The position numbers and the translations under genes are program-made. Positions 22,981-31,265 of a DNA stretch of 64,000 nucleotides are shown in pieces. The notes beneath the pieces were generated by a model. It did not search any database, was not told the DNA's origin, and was given only the letters and a program-made list of their open reading frames with translations. Source of the DNA: Actinomadura sp. WMMA1423 (GTDB lineage Bacteria; Actinomycetota; Actinomycetes; Streptosporangiales; Streptosporangiaceae); contig NZ_CP041244.1 of assembly GCF_006547145.1 (NCBI RefSeq), forward strand, positions 7,936,001 to 8,000,000, given 5' to 3'. Positions within the stretch are counted from its first letter, which is position 1, and every line of letters starts with the position of its first letter.

Positions 22981-23709
22981 TTATGTGACGCTCAGCAGGA
23001 CGAGCGGCTCCGTCGTCGGCCTCGGGGACCCGCCGGCGGGCTCCACGGTGACGCCGAGCTTGTCCCGCGGACTCCACGATCCGGCGACGACGGGGCGCCC
23101 CGGGTCGCGCAGCAGGCCCGCCGAGCGCGGGCCGTCCGCGCCGATCAGCCACAGCTGGTACGCCTTCGAGGACGGCAGCGCCCGCAGCCCGGACGAGGCC
23201 ACGACCACCCCGCCGCGCGACGCGGACGCGACGATCGTCACCGTCCCGCCGCCGGCGGCGCGGCCCGTCGCCGAGCGCGCGTCCGGCGCCGACAGGACCG
23301 ACGCCACGTCCCGGTAGGCCGTCTCCGCCCGCTCCACGCGCTGCCGCTCGTGGACCGCGGCCCCGACGGAGGCGGCCGTGACCAGGCACGCGGCGGCGGC
23401 CAGCCCGGCCGCGGCGGCGCGCCGCCACCGGCGCGGCCGCAGGGGCCGCACGTCGGCCGGCCGGCGGGGGGAGGCGGGCGGCAGCTGCCGGACGTTCCGG
23501 ACGTCCGCCAGCACCCGGGCGCGCAGCCGCGGCGGCGGGGCCTCGGCGGCCGCCATGCCCAGCCGGGCCGTCGTCGCCCGGAACTCGCGCAGCTCGGTCG
23601 CGCACGTCTCGCACCCGGCGAGGTGCTCCTCGAACGAGCGCCGCTCCCGGGCGTCGTCGATCGCGTCCAGCGCGTACGCGCCGGCGAGGGCGTGCAGATC
23701 CTCCGTCAC
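22981..23709 (-). CDS. rskA: Anti-sigma factor, RskA type
   Basis: This 242-residue single-pass membrane protein has an N-terminal zinc anti-sigma motif (FEEHLAGCETC, the HxxxCxxC form) within the cytoplasmic domain. One transmembrane helix spans about residues 97-117 (AAAAGLAAAACLVTAASVGA). The extracellular anti-sigma-K factor domain ends VTVEPAGGSPRPTTEPLVLL. It holds the partner sigma factor inactive at the membrane until regulated proteolysis. Its start overlaps the stop of the sigma gene (ATGA), as usual for a sigma/anti-sigma pair. Confidence 0.92.
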   Translation of the reverse strand: MTEDLHALAGAYALDAIDDARERRSFEEHLAGCETCATELREFRATTARLGMAAAEAPPPRLRARVLADVRNVRQLPPASPRRPADVRPLRPRRWRRAAAAGLAAAACLVTAASVGAAVHERQRVERAETAYRDVASVLSAPDARSATGRAAGGGTVTIVASASRGGVVVASSGLRALPSSKAYQLWLIGADGPRSAGLLRDPGRPVVAGSWSPRDKLGVTVEPAGGSPRPTTEPLVLLSVT

Positions 23710-24293
23710 CGTTCCACCCCCAGGCAGTCGCGCAGCCGGATGATGCCGTCGCGCATCCGGGTCCGCACCGTGTTGGGCGGCGCGCCCACGAGCGCGGCGA
23801 CCTCACGATAGGAGTGCCCGCCGTAGTAGGCGAGCGTCACCGACTCGCGCTGCAGGTGCGTGAGCGCCCCCAGGCAGCGCCGGACCCGCTCGTGCTCCAG
23901 CCGGGCCTCCACCCGCTCGCCGACCGGGTCGTGCGCGGCGCCCGCCCCGGGGTGGACGGTCCGCGCCTCGCGCTCGCCCGCGGCCTGCTCGCGGCGCACG
24001 CGGTCCACGGCCCGGCGGTGTGCGATCGTGAGGATCCACGCCATCGCGCCGCCGCGGTCCGGGTCGAACCGGGCGGCGGAGCGCCACACCTCGATCATCA
24101 CCTCCTGCGTCACCTCCTCGGCCATCGCCGGATCGCGGACGACCCGCCGCACCAGCCCGTGCACGGGCGGCGCGGACACGTCGTACAGCAGCTCGAACGC
24201 GCGCTCGTCGCCGCGCGCCGTCCGGGCGAGCAGCGCGTCCGCGTCATACCCGGACACCGTGCCGCCGTCCGGCGGTCTCGTCTCTGCCGGCAT
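23706..24293 (-). CDS. sigK: ECF sigma factor, SigK type
   Basis: This 195-residue ECF sigma factor has region 2 (AFELLYDVSAPPVHGLVRRVVRDPAMAEEV, then TQEVMIEVWRSAARFDPDRG, AWILTIAHRRAVDRVR) and region 4 (LGALTHLQRESVTLAYYGGHSYREVAALVGAPPNTVRTRMRDG). The pairing with an RskA-type anti-sigma factor supports the SigK class. ATG 24293 has GGAGGGG upstream. It lies 66 bp downstream of the NicO-type transporter gene on the same strand, so the DUF4331-TPR-NicO genes may form one locus with it, as a target or a co-transcribed unit. Confidence 0.92.
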   Translation of the reverse strand: MPAETRPPDGGTVSGYDADALLARTARGDERAFELLYDVSAPPVHGLVRRVVRDPAMAEEVTQEVMIEVWRSAARFDPDRGGAMAWILTIAHRRAVDRVRREQAAGEREARTVHPGAGAAHDPVGERVEARLEHERVRRCLGALTHLQRESVTLAYYGGHSYREVAALVGAPPNTVRTRMRDGIIRLRDCLGVER

Positions 24294-24358
24294 GCCGCGC
24301 TCCCCTCCGTGGACCGTCCACCCGGCACTACGCATCCGCGGCCGCCCCGGGTCGGACG

Positions 24359-25750
24359 TCACAGGACGAGGCTCCGCAGCGTGAGCCCGAGCCCGAGGAC
24401 GACGACCGTCGCGGACGTCCCTATCGGCATCATCGCGCCAGGAAGCCGCGGCCGCATGGCCGGAATGCGACGCGCCAGGGCGCGCGCCGAACCGGTGACG
24501 AGGAGGCCGACCGCCATGAGCGCGGCGGCGAGGCCGAGCCCGTAGGCCAGCACGAGGACGACCCCGAACCAGGCCCGTCCGATCGCCGCGCCGCCGACCA
24601 GCACCACCACCGCCGACGGGCTCGGCACCATGCCGCCGGCCAGCCCCATCAGCACGACCCCGCCGCGCCGTGAACGCACGTCCGGGTGCCCATGCCCGTG
24701 TCCGTGTCCATGCCCGTGCCCATGCCCGTGTCCGTGTCCATGTCCGTGGGTGTGGTGGCGGTTGCGCAGGGCGCGCCGCAGAAGCAGCGCCCCCGCCGCC
24801 GTCACGAGGACGCCGCCCGCCGCGCCGAGCCACGGGAACAGCGCCTCGGGCGCCAGCAGCGTCCCGGTCGTCACGAGCAGGCCGAGGGCCAGCACGCCCG
24901 CCGTGTGGGTGAGCGTGACCGTCGCGCCCAGCGCGAGGACGTCCCGCGTCCTGCGCCGCCCGTCCCCGATCGCGTGCGCGGCCATGATCGTCTTGCCGTG
25001 GCCGGGCGCGAGCGCGTGCAGGGCGCCGAGCAGCAGCGCGATCAGGAACGCCAGGGCGGCGAACCCGGGGGTGAGGTCGTGCCGCGCGACCAGGGAGGTG
25101 AACCGCCCCGTCAGCCCGTCGGCCCCGCGCGGCAGCAGCCGGCCGGGCCCGCCGCCGGGCGCGGCCGCGAGCGGCGGCCCGCCCGCGCGCACGTCGAGCG
25201 CCGCCGACCGCTGGTCGAGCGGGGAGGCGAGCATGTCCCGCGGGTAGGCGGTGAGCCGCCGGCTGCGCGAGGACCCCGGCACGTCGGACGCGGCGAGCGT
25301 CGTCCGGTCGCCCCGCGCGGTGACCTCCCGCCAGCCGATCCGCCCGTCGGCGCCGCCCGCGCGGAAGACGATCCTCCCCGGCCCGGCGGGCGCGGTGATC
25401 CGGCATTCGAGCCGCAGCGTCGGCAGCCCCGCCTGCCCGTCCGGCGCCGACGCGGCGGCGGAGGCGACCCTCGCGGCGACGGCGCGCCCGTCCACGGTGA
25501 CGCGCATGGACGAGGCCGCCCGCGCGCAGGCCCCGCCCGCCCAGGAGGACAGCTCGCCGCTCGACGGGTGCCCGTCGCGGTCGGTGTCGACCGCCGGCAT
25601 CGCCTGCGCGGCGGGGATCTCGGCGAGGTCCTCGACGTGGTCGATCCGCAGCTCGTGCGGCGCCGCGACCAGGCCGTCGTAGTGGTTGACGGTGAAGTTG
25701 CCCAGGGGATGCGCTGCGAGCAGCCCCGCGGCGAGCGCGAGAACGATCAC
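24359..25750 (-). CDS. NicO-type (nickel/cobalt efflux-like) membrane protein with His-Gly repeat
   Basis: This 463-residue membrane protein has a signal/TM segment and an extracytoplasmic domain (about 20-215; HPLGNFTVNHYDGL start). A polytopic NicO/HoxN-like core follows with LGALHALAPGHGKTIMAAHAIG (metal motif HxxxPGHGK), TLTHTAGVLALG and a second half-motif GLAGGMVPSPSAVVVL. A cytoplasmic or external loop carries about a dozen His-Gly dipeptides after HHTHG, a probable metal-binding buffer. GTG start overlaps the TPR gene stop (GTGA). Ni/Co efflux or high-affinity metal handling is inferred from the family; the fused large N-terminal domain is a common actinomycete form. Confidence 0.8.
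   Translation of the reverse strand: MIVLALAAGLLAAHPLGNFTVNHYDGLVAAPHELRIDHVEDLAEIPAAQAMPAVDTDRDGHPSSGELSSWAGGACARAASSMRVTVDGRAVAARVASAAASAPDGQAGLPTLRLECRITAPAGPGRIVFRAGGADGRIGWREVTARGDRTTLAASDVPGSSRSRRLTAYPRDMLASPLDQRSAALDVRAGGPPLAAAPGGGPGRLLPRGADGLTGRFTSLVARHDLTPGFAALAFLIALLLGALHALAPGHGKTIMAAHAIGDGRRRTRDVLALGATVTLTHTAGVLALGLLVTTGTLLAPEALFPWLGAAGGVLVTAAGALLLRRALRNRHHTHGHGHGHGHGHGHGHGHGHGHPDVRSRRGGVVLMGLAGGMVPSPSAVVVLVGGAAIGRAWFGVVLVLAYGLGLAAALMAVGLLVTGSARALARRIPAMRPRLPGAMMPIGTSATVVVLGLGLTLRSLVL
24691..24750. repeat. Tandem 30-bp repeat coding His-Gly dipeptides
   Basis: Two adjacent 30-bp units (24691-24720 and 24721-24750) share their first 22 bases and are built of 6-bp sub-repeats (CATGCC, CGTGTC, CGTGCC and similar). 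They encode the alternating His-Gly run of the NicO-type protein. Such a tract can change length by slippage in multiples of two codons. Confidence 0.85.
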
Positions 25751-27057
25751 GACGCCCCCTCCAGATCGTCCAGGGCCGCCCTGGCGCGCGGCGCCCACAG
25801 CGGCGAGAAGCGCGGGTTGCGGCGCAGCGCCTCGGCCAGGTCGCGCCGCGCGGCGCCGCGCTCGCCGGCGGCCTTCTCGATGACGCCGAGATGGAACCGG
25901 AACGAGGCGCGGCGGTACCCGGTGGCCGTCGCCTGGCGGGCGTAGCGGAGGGCTTCGCCGTCCCGCCCGTTGACGTGCAGCGCCCAGGCGAGCGCGTCGG
26001 CCGCGTGCACGCTGCACTGCTTCGCGTCCGGGTCCGGGCAGCGCCGCCGGTACTCGGCCCGCGCCGCCCGCAGCGCGTCCCCGGCGTCGCCGTGGTCGCT
26101 CCCGGACAGCGCGGTCTCCAGGTCGGCGTCCACGCCGTTGGCCTCGGCGATCCGCGCCCACGCCGTCGCGACCGCGTACTGCCGCCGGGCCTCGTCGCGG
26201 CGTCCGGCCGACTCCAGCAGCTCCCCGTACTCGGTGAGGTACTGCGGCAGCGGGAGCCGCCGGACGATCTCGGCCCGTTCGGCGAGCGCCCCGGCCGTGT
26301 CCCCCTGCGCGGCCCTGACGCGGGCCTCGCCGTCCATGGCGGGCAGGTCGCCGGGGGAGAGGCGCAGCGCCTCGGTGTACTCGCGCCGCGCGCGGCCGAG
26401 GTCGCCGTCGTTCCAGGCCAGTTCCCCGAACTGGACCGCGATGTAGGCCAGGTCGCCGCGGTCGGTCGCGGAGGCCCGCGCGAGCCCCAGCACCCGGCGC
26501 GCCTCCGCGACCTCCCCGCGCAGCTCCCGCACGTACGCGAGCCGGGTGAAGACCGGGATCCCCGGCCGGACGGCGTCCGCCCGCCGCGCGGCGGCCAGGG
26601 CGTCGTCGTAGCGGCCGAGCTCCACCAGCGCGTCCACCCGGACGGCGGCGGCCCGCTGCCCGTAGGCGTTCGCTTTGAGCGACCCGTCCGCGTATTCCAG
26701 CGCGCCGTGGAAGTCGTGGCGCGCCGCCGCGAGCGCGCCGAGCCCGGCCAGAGCGCCGTCGTTGCCGGGGGCCTCGCGGAGGGAGCGGCGCAGCACCTCG
26801 TCGGCCTTCGGGTAGTACGTCGGGTCGGCGGTCACCCGGGCCTGCTCCACGTACGCGAGGCCGAGGGCCGCCCAGCCCGCGGCGTCGCGCGGCTGCTCGC
26901 GCAGCCGCTTCTGAAGGCCGGCGATGCCCGGGGCCGGGGCCCCGGCGGGGGCGGCCGCGGCGCGCTCCCCGGACGGGCGGCCGAACGCGACCGCCGATCC
27001 GAGGGTGAGCGCCGCGACGAGCCCCGCCACCGAGGCCCCGGTGAGAAGGGGACGCAT
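25747..27057 (-). CDS. Secreted/anchored TPR-repeat protein
   Basis: This 436-residue protein has an N-terminal signal-like segment (LLTGASVAGLVAALTLGSAVAF). Multiple tetratricopeptide repeats follow, for example ALGLAYVEQARVTADPTYYPKA, GALAAARHDFHGALEYADGSL and EYTEALRLSPGDLPAMDGEA. TPR arrays are protein-protein scaffolds. It overlaps the DUF4331 gene by one base (TGATG) and the NicO gene by four, so the three are translationally coupled and may build one envelope complex. No catalytic motif is seen. Confidence 0.82.
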   Translation of the reverse strand: MRPLLTGASVAGLVAALTLGSAVAFGRPSGERAAAAPAGAPAPGIAGLQKRLREQPRDAAGWAALGLAYVEQARVTADPTYYPKADEVLRRSLREAPGNDGALAGLGALAAARHDFHGALEYADGSLKANAYGQRAAAVRVDALVELGRYDDALAAARRADAVRPGIPVFTRLAYVRELRGEVAEARRVLGLARASATDRGDLAYIAVQFGELAWNDGDLGRARREYTEALRLSPGDLPAMDGEARVRAAQGDTAGALAERAEIVRRLPLPQYLTEYGELLESAGRRDEARRQYAVATAWARIAEANGVDADLETALSGSDHGDAGDALRAARAEYRRRCPDPDAKQCSVHAADALAWALHVNGRDGEALRYARQATATGYRRASFRFHLGVIEKAAGERGAARRDLAEALRRNPRFSPLWAPRARAALDDLEGAS

Positions 27058-28589
27058 CAGCTCTCGTGCCGCCCCGCCGCGGGGCGGCGGCGCCGCAGCA
27101 GCCACAGCGCCCCGCCGGTCAGCACGAACGCGCCCGCGCCGGCCGCCGCCGCCGCCGGCAGCAGCGAGACCGTCCCGTCCTCCTCGCCCGCGGTGCTCTC
27201 GGACGCACCCGCGTTGAGGAAGTTCACGGGCCCGCCGTCGCCCTTCTTCCCCGCGCCCGCCGCCTTCGTCCCGGGCTTGCGCGCGCCGCGCACGTCCGAG
27301 CCCGAGTGCGGCTGCGCGACGTACGGGAAGCTCTTGCCGAAGGCGGCGTCGTTGGCGTCGACCGCGTCGCCGAGGTCGTTCTTCTTGCCGAGCAGCTCGC
27401 CCTCGACGGCCTGGAGCGAGATGTCGATCACGTCGTCGGTGAGCCGCCGCCCGTTGGGGAAGCCCGCCTTGTCGCCGCCGAGCACGCCGAGGCGGTCCGG
27501 CTTCGCGGCCGGCTTGACCGAGGTGTTCAGCCGCAGCAGCTCCGCCGGCCGCACGTGCGCCGGCTGGTTCAGCCCCGGCACGCCGGTGAGGAACGCCTGG
27601 ACGAGGTCGTTGCGCGGCCCGGGCGGCGCCGGGATCTTGTAGATCTTCTCGATGAGCTTCGGCAGCTCGGGATCGGTGACGAACCCGGCGAACTGCGCGT
27701 CCTGCCACGGGGTGGACGCGTTGAAGGTGTCCTTCTTGCCGCGCGGGATGACCACCTCGTTCACCAGCGGGCTCCCGAGCCGCGACACCTGCGCGTACTC
27801 GCCGGACGCGGAGAGCCGCGACACGGTCGAGTTCACCCCGATCACCGGGTCCTGGCCCTTCACGAGGTGCCGCGTCGGGATCTGCAGCGCGACCGTGTTG
27901 ACGTTGTAGCCGCTCAGCGTGTCGTTCCCGACCTCCTTCAGGTTCGCGCCGTAGAGCAGGTCGAACACCCGCAGGTCGAGGAAGAACGAGTCGTCGGCCT
28001 GCCCGGCGAAGGTCGCCGCCCCGTCCGCGAGCGGCTTGACCGCCTGGCCGCGCAGCTTCGCGTAGTCGGGCATGGAAGCCTTGCCCACGTTGGACGGCGC
28101 GACGGGGGCGTTCTCGGCGAGCGTGTGCGCGCTGCGCACCCGGCCGCCCGCCCGCCGGAGCAGCGTCAGGTCGTAGGTCTGCGTGAAGTTGAGATCGGGA
28201 TCGTCCAGGCTCGTCACCGGCCCGGTGTTGTAGAGGAAGGTGTTCCCGTTCTTCAGCCGGTCGTGGAAGCGGAACCGGTAGGTGAGGTCGGGCAGCGAGT
28301 CGCCGTCGTTGTCGACGTTCAGGTCGTACCTGGCGTCCCGCGCGAACTTGTAGAAGTTCGGTCCGCCCGCCGGATCCTGGAACGGGATGAAGTTCGCGAT
28401 CAGTGTGGTGGTGTCCGGCTTGTCCGGACTGACGAACGCGTAGACGTCGGTGTTGTCGTACTGCGGCTGCCCGGAGATGAGCGGCGCCTCGCGGTGGCTG
28501 GACGCGGTGCCCCGCTTCGGCGCGAGCCCGGCGAACCCGCCCGCGACCAGCATGCCTCCGGCGGCCACCATCGCGACGACCCGCGCCAT
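27057..28589 (-). CDS. DUF4331 family exported protein
   Basis: This 510-residue protein starts with a signal peptide (ARVVAMVAAGGMLVAGGFAG) followed by the DUF4331 hallmark SSHREAPLIS and DNTDVYAFVSPD. The core has many Asp/Asn-rich turns (YDLNVDNDGDSLPDLTYRF, which could bind Ca2+). It ends with a transmembrane helix and RRRR (about 475-503), so it is probably membrane-anchored outside the cell. ATG 28589 was chosen for its signal peptide and GGGGA; longer starts at 28622 and 28685 exist. DUF4331 has no proven function; its linkage with TPR and NicO genes next to sigK is noteworthy. Confidence 0.85.
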   Translation of the reverse strand: MARVVAMVAAGGMLVAGGFAGLAPKRGTASSHREAPLISGQPQYDNTDVYAFVSPDKPDTTTLIANFIPFQDPAGGPNFYKFARDARYDLNVDNDGDSLPDLTYRFRFHDRLKNGNTFLYNTGPVTSLDDPDLNFTQTYDLTLLRRAGGRVRSAHTLAENAPVAPSNVGKASMPDYAKLRGQAVKPLADGAATFAGQADDSFFLDLRVFDLLYGANLKEVGNDTLSGYNVNTVALQIPTRHLVKGQDPVIGVNSTVSRLSASGEYAQVSRLGSPLVNEVVIPRGKKDTFNASTPWQDAQFAGFVTDPELPKLIEKIYKIPAPPGPRNDLVQAFLTGVPGLNQPAHVRPAELLRLNTSVKPAAKPDRLGVLGGDKAGFPNGRRLTDDVIDISLQAVEGELLGKKNDLGDAVDANDAAFGKSFPYVAQPHSGSDVRGARKPGTKAAGAGKKGDGGPVNFLNAGASESTAGEEDGTVSLLPAAAAAGAGAFVLTGGALWLLRRRRPAAGRHES

Positions 28590-28854
28590 TGACGTTCCCC
28601 CGGCTGGATGGAGTGTCGGCATCGTGAACCCTCGCCGGTCTCCGGGTGCCCGCCGCGGCGGCGCCTTTCCGAGGCGCTGGGCCACATTGCCGCGACGCCG
28701 GATCGACCGGTCTCTTCGCCATGCCCGCGGATACTTCGCACCCCCCGCCGGATCTGATTGGTCCGTCCCGCCTCCTGGCCGGATACGGCCACCGCTGAAC
28801 CACCGTCGCGGGCGGCGGGTGAGCGGTCGTCCGGACTCCGACCGCCCGAACGCG
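28590..28854. other. Upstream region of the DUF4331 operon
   Basis: About 265 bp hold no convincing gene. It must contain the promoter for the minus-strand DUF4331-TPR-NicO genes. No clear -35/-10 or SigK-type promoter could be fixed by eye; a CCAATCAG block on the minus strand at about 28768-28761 is the only AT-rich patch of note. Confidence 0.4.
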
Positions 28855-28884
28855 GAAGGCCCCGCCGAGGCCGGCGGGGCCTTC
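28855..28884 (-). terminator. Strong hairpin terminator of the dehydrogenase operon
   Basis: A perfect 13-bp stem GAAGGCCCCGCCG (28855-28867) / CGGCGGGGCCTTC (28872-28884) with a 4-nt loop follows 16 bp after the E2 stop on the minus strand. Confidence 0.8.
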
Positions 28885-28899
28885 GTGCTGCGTCAGGTG

Positions 28900-30210
28900 C
28901 TACGCGACGATGAGCAGCGGGTTCTGGAGGAGTTCGGCGAGGCGGGCCAGGAACCTCGCGGCCGTCGCGCCGTCGGTGGCGCGGTGGTCGACCGAGAGGG
29001 TGACCGCCATGCGCTTGCCGGGCACGACCTGGCCGTCGCGGACGACGGGCTCGTCGCGCACCGCGCCCACGGCGAGGATGGCGGCCTCCGGCGGGTTGAT
29101 CACCGCGGAGAACGAGTCCACCCCGAACATCCCGAGGTTGCTGACGCTGAACGTGCCGCCGCTCATCTCCCGGGCGGACAGCTTGCCGTCGCGCGCCTTC
29201 CCCGCGAGCTCGCGCGTCTCCCGGCCGATCTCCGAGACGCTCTTGTGGTCGGCGTCCCGGACGACCGGGACGACCAGGCCGTCCTCGACCGCGACGGCCA
29301 CGCCTACGTGCACCCGCTTGTGGAAGAGCAGGTTCTCCTCGGTGTAGGAGACGTTCACCGCCGGGTGCTCGCGCAGCGCGGTCGCCACCGCCTTCACGAC
29401 CAGGTCGTTCACGCTGACCTTCGCCGGGGCGAGCGCCTCGTTGAGGGTCGCGCGGAACGCCAGCAGGGCGTCGGCGTCCACCTCGCGGTTCAGGTAGAAG
29501 TGCGGCGCCTCGCGCTTGCTCTCGGTCAGCCGCCGCGCCGCCACCTTGCGGAAGCGGTTCAGCGGGACGGCCTCCACGTCCGGGTCGTCGGCCTGGGCCT
29601 GGACGGCGGGCGCCGACGGTGCGGGCGCGGGAGCCTGAGCGGCGGCCGGTGCCGGTGCGGCCGGAGCCTGCGCGGCCGGGGCGCCGGCGCGGACGGCGGC
29701 CTCGATGTCGGCGCGGACGATGCGCCCGCCGGGGCCGGAGCCGCTCAGCGCGGACAGGTCGATGCCGTGGTCGCGGGCCAGCCGGCGCGCCAGCGGCGAC
29801 GACGGCGGGCGGGAGCCGCCAGGGCGTCCGGTGGCCCGCTCCGGGGCGGCCGTGGCGACCGGCGCCGGTTCGGGGGCGGCCTCCGGAGCGGGCGCGGGCA
29901 CGGCCTCGGCGGCGGGAGCCGGCGCCGGCTCGGCGGCGGGCTCCGCCGCGGGCGCGGGCTCGGGGCGGGCGCCGCCCGCGGGGGCGATCACCGCGATCGG
30001 GGCCCCGATCGCGGCGGACTCGCCCTCGCCGACCAGGATCTTCTCCAGCACGCCGGCCTCGTAGGCCTCGTACTCCATGACCGCCTTGTCGGTCTCGATG
30101 TCGACGATGACGTCGCCGACCGCGACCTCGTCACCCGGCTGCTTCTGCCAGGAGCTGATGACGCCCTCCTCCATCGTGTCGGAGAGGCGGGGCATGAGGA
30201 TCTCGGTCAT
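28900..30210 (-). CDS. Dihydrolipoamide acyltransferase (E2) of a 2-oxoacid dehydrogenase
   Basis: This 436-residue E2 core has one N-terminal lipoyl domain (ETDKAVMEYEAYEAG, lipoyl Lys in DKA, near 44). A long Ala/Pro/Glu linker leads to the peripheral subunit-binding domain (SPLARRLARDHGIDLSALSG, then GPGGRIVRADIE), and the catalytic acyltransferase domain ends with DHRATDGATAARFL, the HxxxDG active site. It transfers acyl groups from E1 to CoA. It overlaps the E1-beta gene by ATGA. The operon lacks an E3 gene. Pyruvate/acetoin-type or branched-chain specificity cannot be separated with certainty. Confidence 0.92.
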   Translation of the reverse strand: MTEILMPRLSDTMEEGVISSWQKQPGDEVAVGDVIVDIETDKAVMEYEAYEAGVLEKILVGEGESAAIGAPIAVIAPAGGARPEPAPAAEPAAEPAPAPAAEAVPAPAPEAAPEPAPVATAAPERATGRPGGSRPPSSPLARRLARDHGIDLSALSGSGPGGRIVRADIEAAVRAGAPAAQAPAAPAPAAAQAPAPAPSAPAVQAQADDPDVEAVPLNRFRKVAARRLTESKREAPHFYLNREVDADALLAFRATLNEALAPAKVSVNDLVVKAVATALREHPAVNVSYTEENLLFHKRVHVGVAVAVEDGLVVPVVRDADHKSVSEIGRETRELAGKARDGKLSAREMSGGTFSVSNLGMFGVDSFSAVINPPEAAILAVGAVRDEPVVRDGQVVPGKRMAVTLSVDHRATDGATAARFLARLAELLQNPLLIVA

Positions 30211-31256
30211 CGCACGGGCTCCAGAGCGGGTCGCGGGGACGTGGCGTCCGCCCCCGGCGCGGTGCGGCCGGTCGCGCGGAGCGTGGCGCGCACGGCGGTC
30301 AGCAGGGACTCGGCGGACGGCAGCGCCGCCGACTCCAGGGACTTGGCGTAGGGGAGGGGCACCTCGGCCATCGCGACGCGCCGGACGGGGGCGTCGAGCC
30401 AGTCGAACGCGCCCTCCTGGATCGTCGCGGCGATCTCGGCGCCGATGCCGTAGGTGAGCCAGTCGTCCTCGGCCACGACGGCGCAGCCGGTCCTGCGGAC
30501 GGAGTCCACGACCGTCTGCCGGTCGAGCGGGCGCAGGCTGCGCAGGTCGACCACCTCGGCGGACACGCCCTCGGCGGCGAGGGTCTCGGCGACCTCCGAG
30601 GCGACGCGGGCCATCCGGGAGTAGCCGATGATCGTGATGTCGGTGCCCGGACGGGTCACGGCGGCGCGGCCGATCTCGGCGGGCTCGATGTCCTCGATCG
30701 CGGCGGGCAGCTCGCCCTTGGTGTTGTAGAGGGCGAGGTTCTCCAGGAACAGCACCGGGTCGTCGTCCCGGATCGCGGCCTTCAGCATGGCCGACGCCTC
30801 GGCGGGCGTGCTCGGCGCGACCACCTTCAGGCCGGGGATGAAGGAGTAGAACAGCTCGACGTTCTGCGAGTGGGTGGCGCCGAGCTGCTGCCCGCCGCCG
30901 CCCGGCGTGCGGATCACCATCGGCACGCTGGCCTGCCCGCCGAACATGCCGTAGATCTTCGCGGCGTGGTTGACGATCTGGTCCAGCGCCAGCAGCGAGA
31001 AGTTGATCGTCATGATCTCCACGACGGGGCGCAGGCCGAGCATCGCGGCGCCGATCGCGGCGCCGACGAAGCCCTCCTCGGCGATCGGGGTGTCGCGGAC
31101 GCGGCGCGGCCCGAACTCCTTCAGCAGCCCTTCGGTGATCTTGTAGGAGCCCTCGAAGAGCCCGATCTCCTCACCCATCAGGAAGACGTTCTCGTCGCGG
31201 AGCATCTCGGCGCGGAGCGTGTCCCGGAGGGCCTGGCGGTAGGTCGCGGTTGCCAT
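30207..31256 (-). CDS. 2-oxoacid dehydrogenase E1 component, beta subunit
   Basis: This 349-residue protein is the thiamine-diphosphate transketolase-like beta subunit. Family segments are MGEEIGLFEGSYKITEGLLKEFG, TPIAEEGFVGAAIGAAMLGLRPVVEIM, and VDLRSLRPLDRQTVVDSVRRTG. With E1-alpha it decarboxylates the 2-oxoacid and acylates the E2 lipoyl group. It lies 9 bp after the E1-alpha stop and overlaps E2. Confidence 0.93.
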   Translation of the reverse strand: MATATYRQALRDTLRAEMLRDENVFLMGEEIGLFEGSYKITEGLLKEFGPRRVRDTPIAEEGFVGAAIGAAMLGLRPVVEIMTINFSLLALDQIVNHAAKIYGMFGGQASVPMVIRTPGGGGQQLGATHSQNVELFYSFIPGLKVVAPSTPAEASAMLKAAIRDDDPVLFLENLALYNTKGELPAAIEDIEPAEIGRAAVTRPGTDITIIGYSRMARVASEVAETLAAEGVSAEVVDLRSLRPLDRQTVVDSVRRTGCAVVAEDDWLTYGIGAEIAATIQEGAFDWLDAPVRRVAMAEVPLPYAKSLESAALPSAESLLTAVRATLRATGRTAPGADATSPRPALEPVR

Positions 31257-31265
31257 GGATGCCTC

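Noticed and set aside
24691..24750. Tandem repeats that at first look like a CRISPR array
   Set aside because: Repeat units are contiguous, without spacers, and encode an in-frame His-Gly tract.
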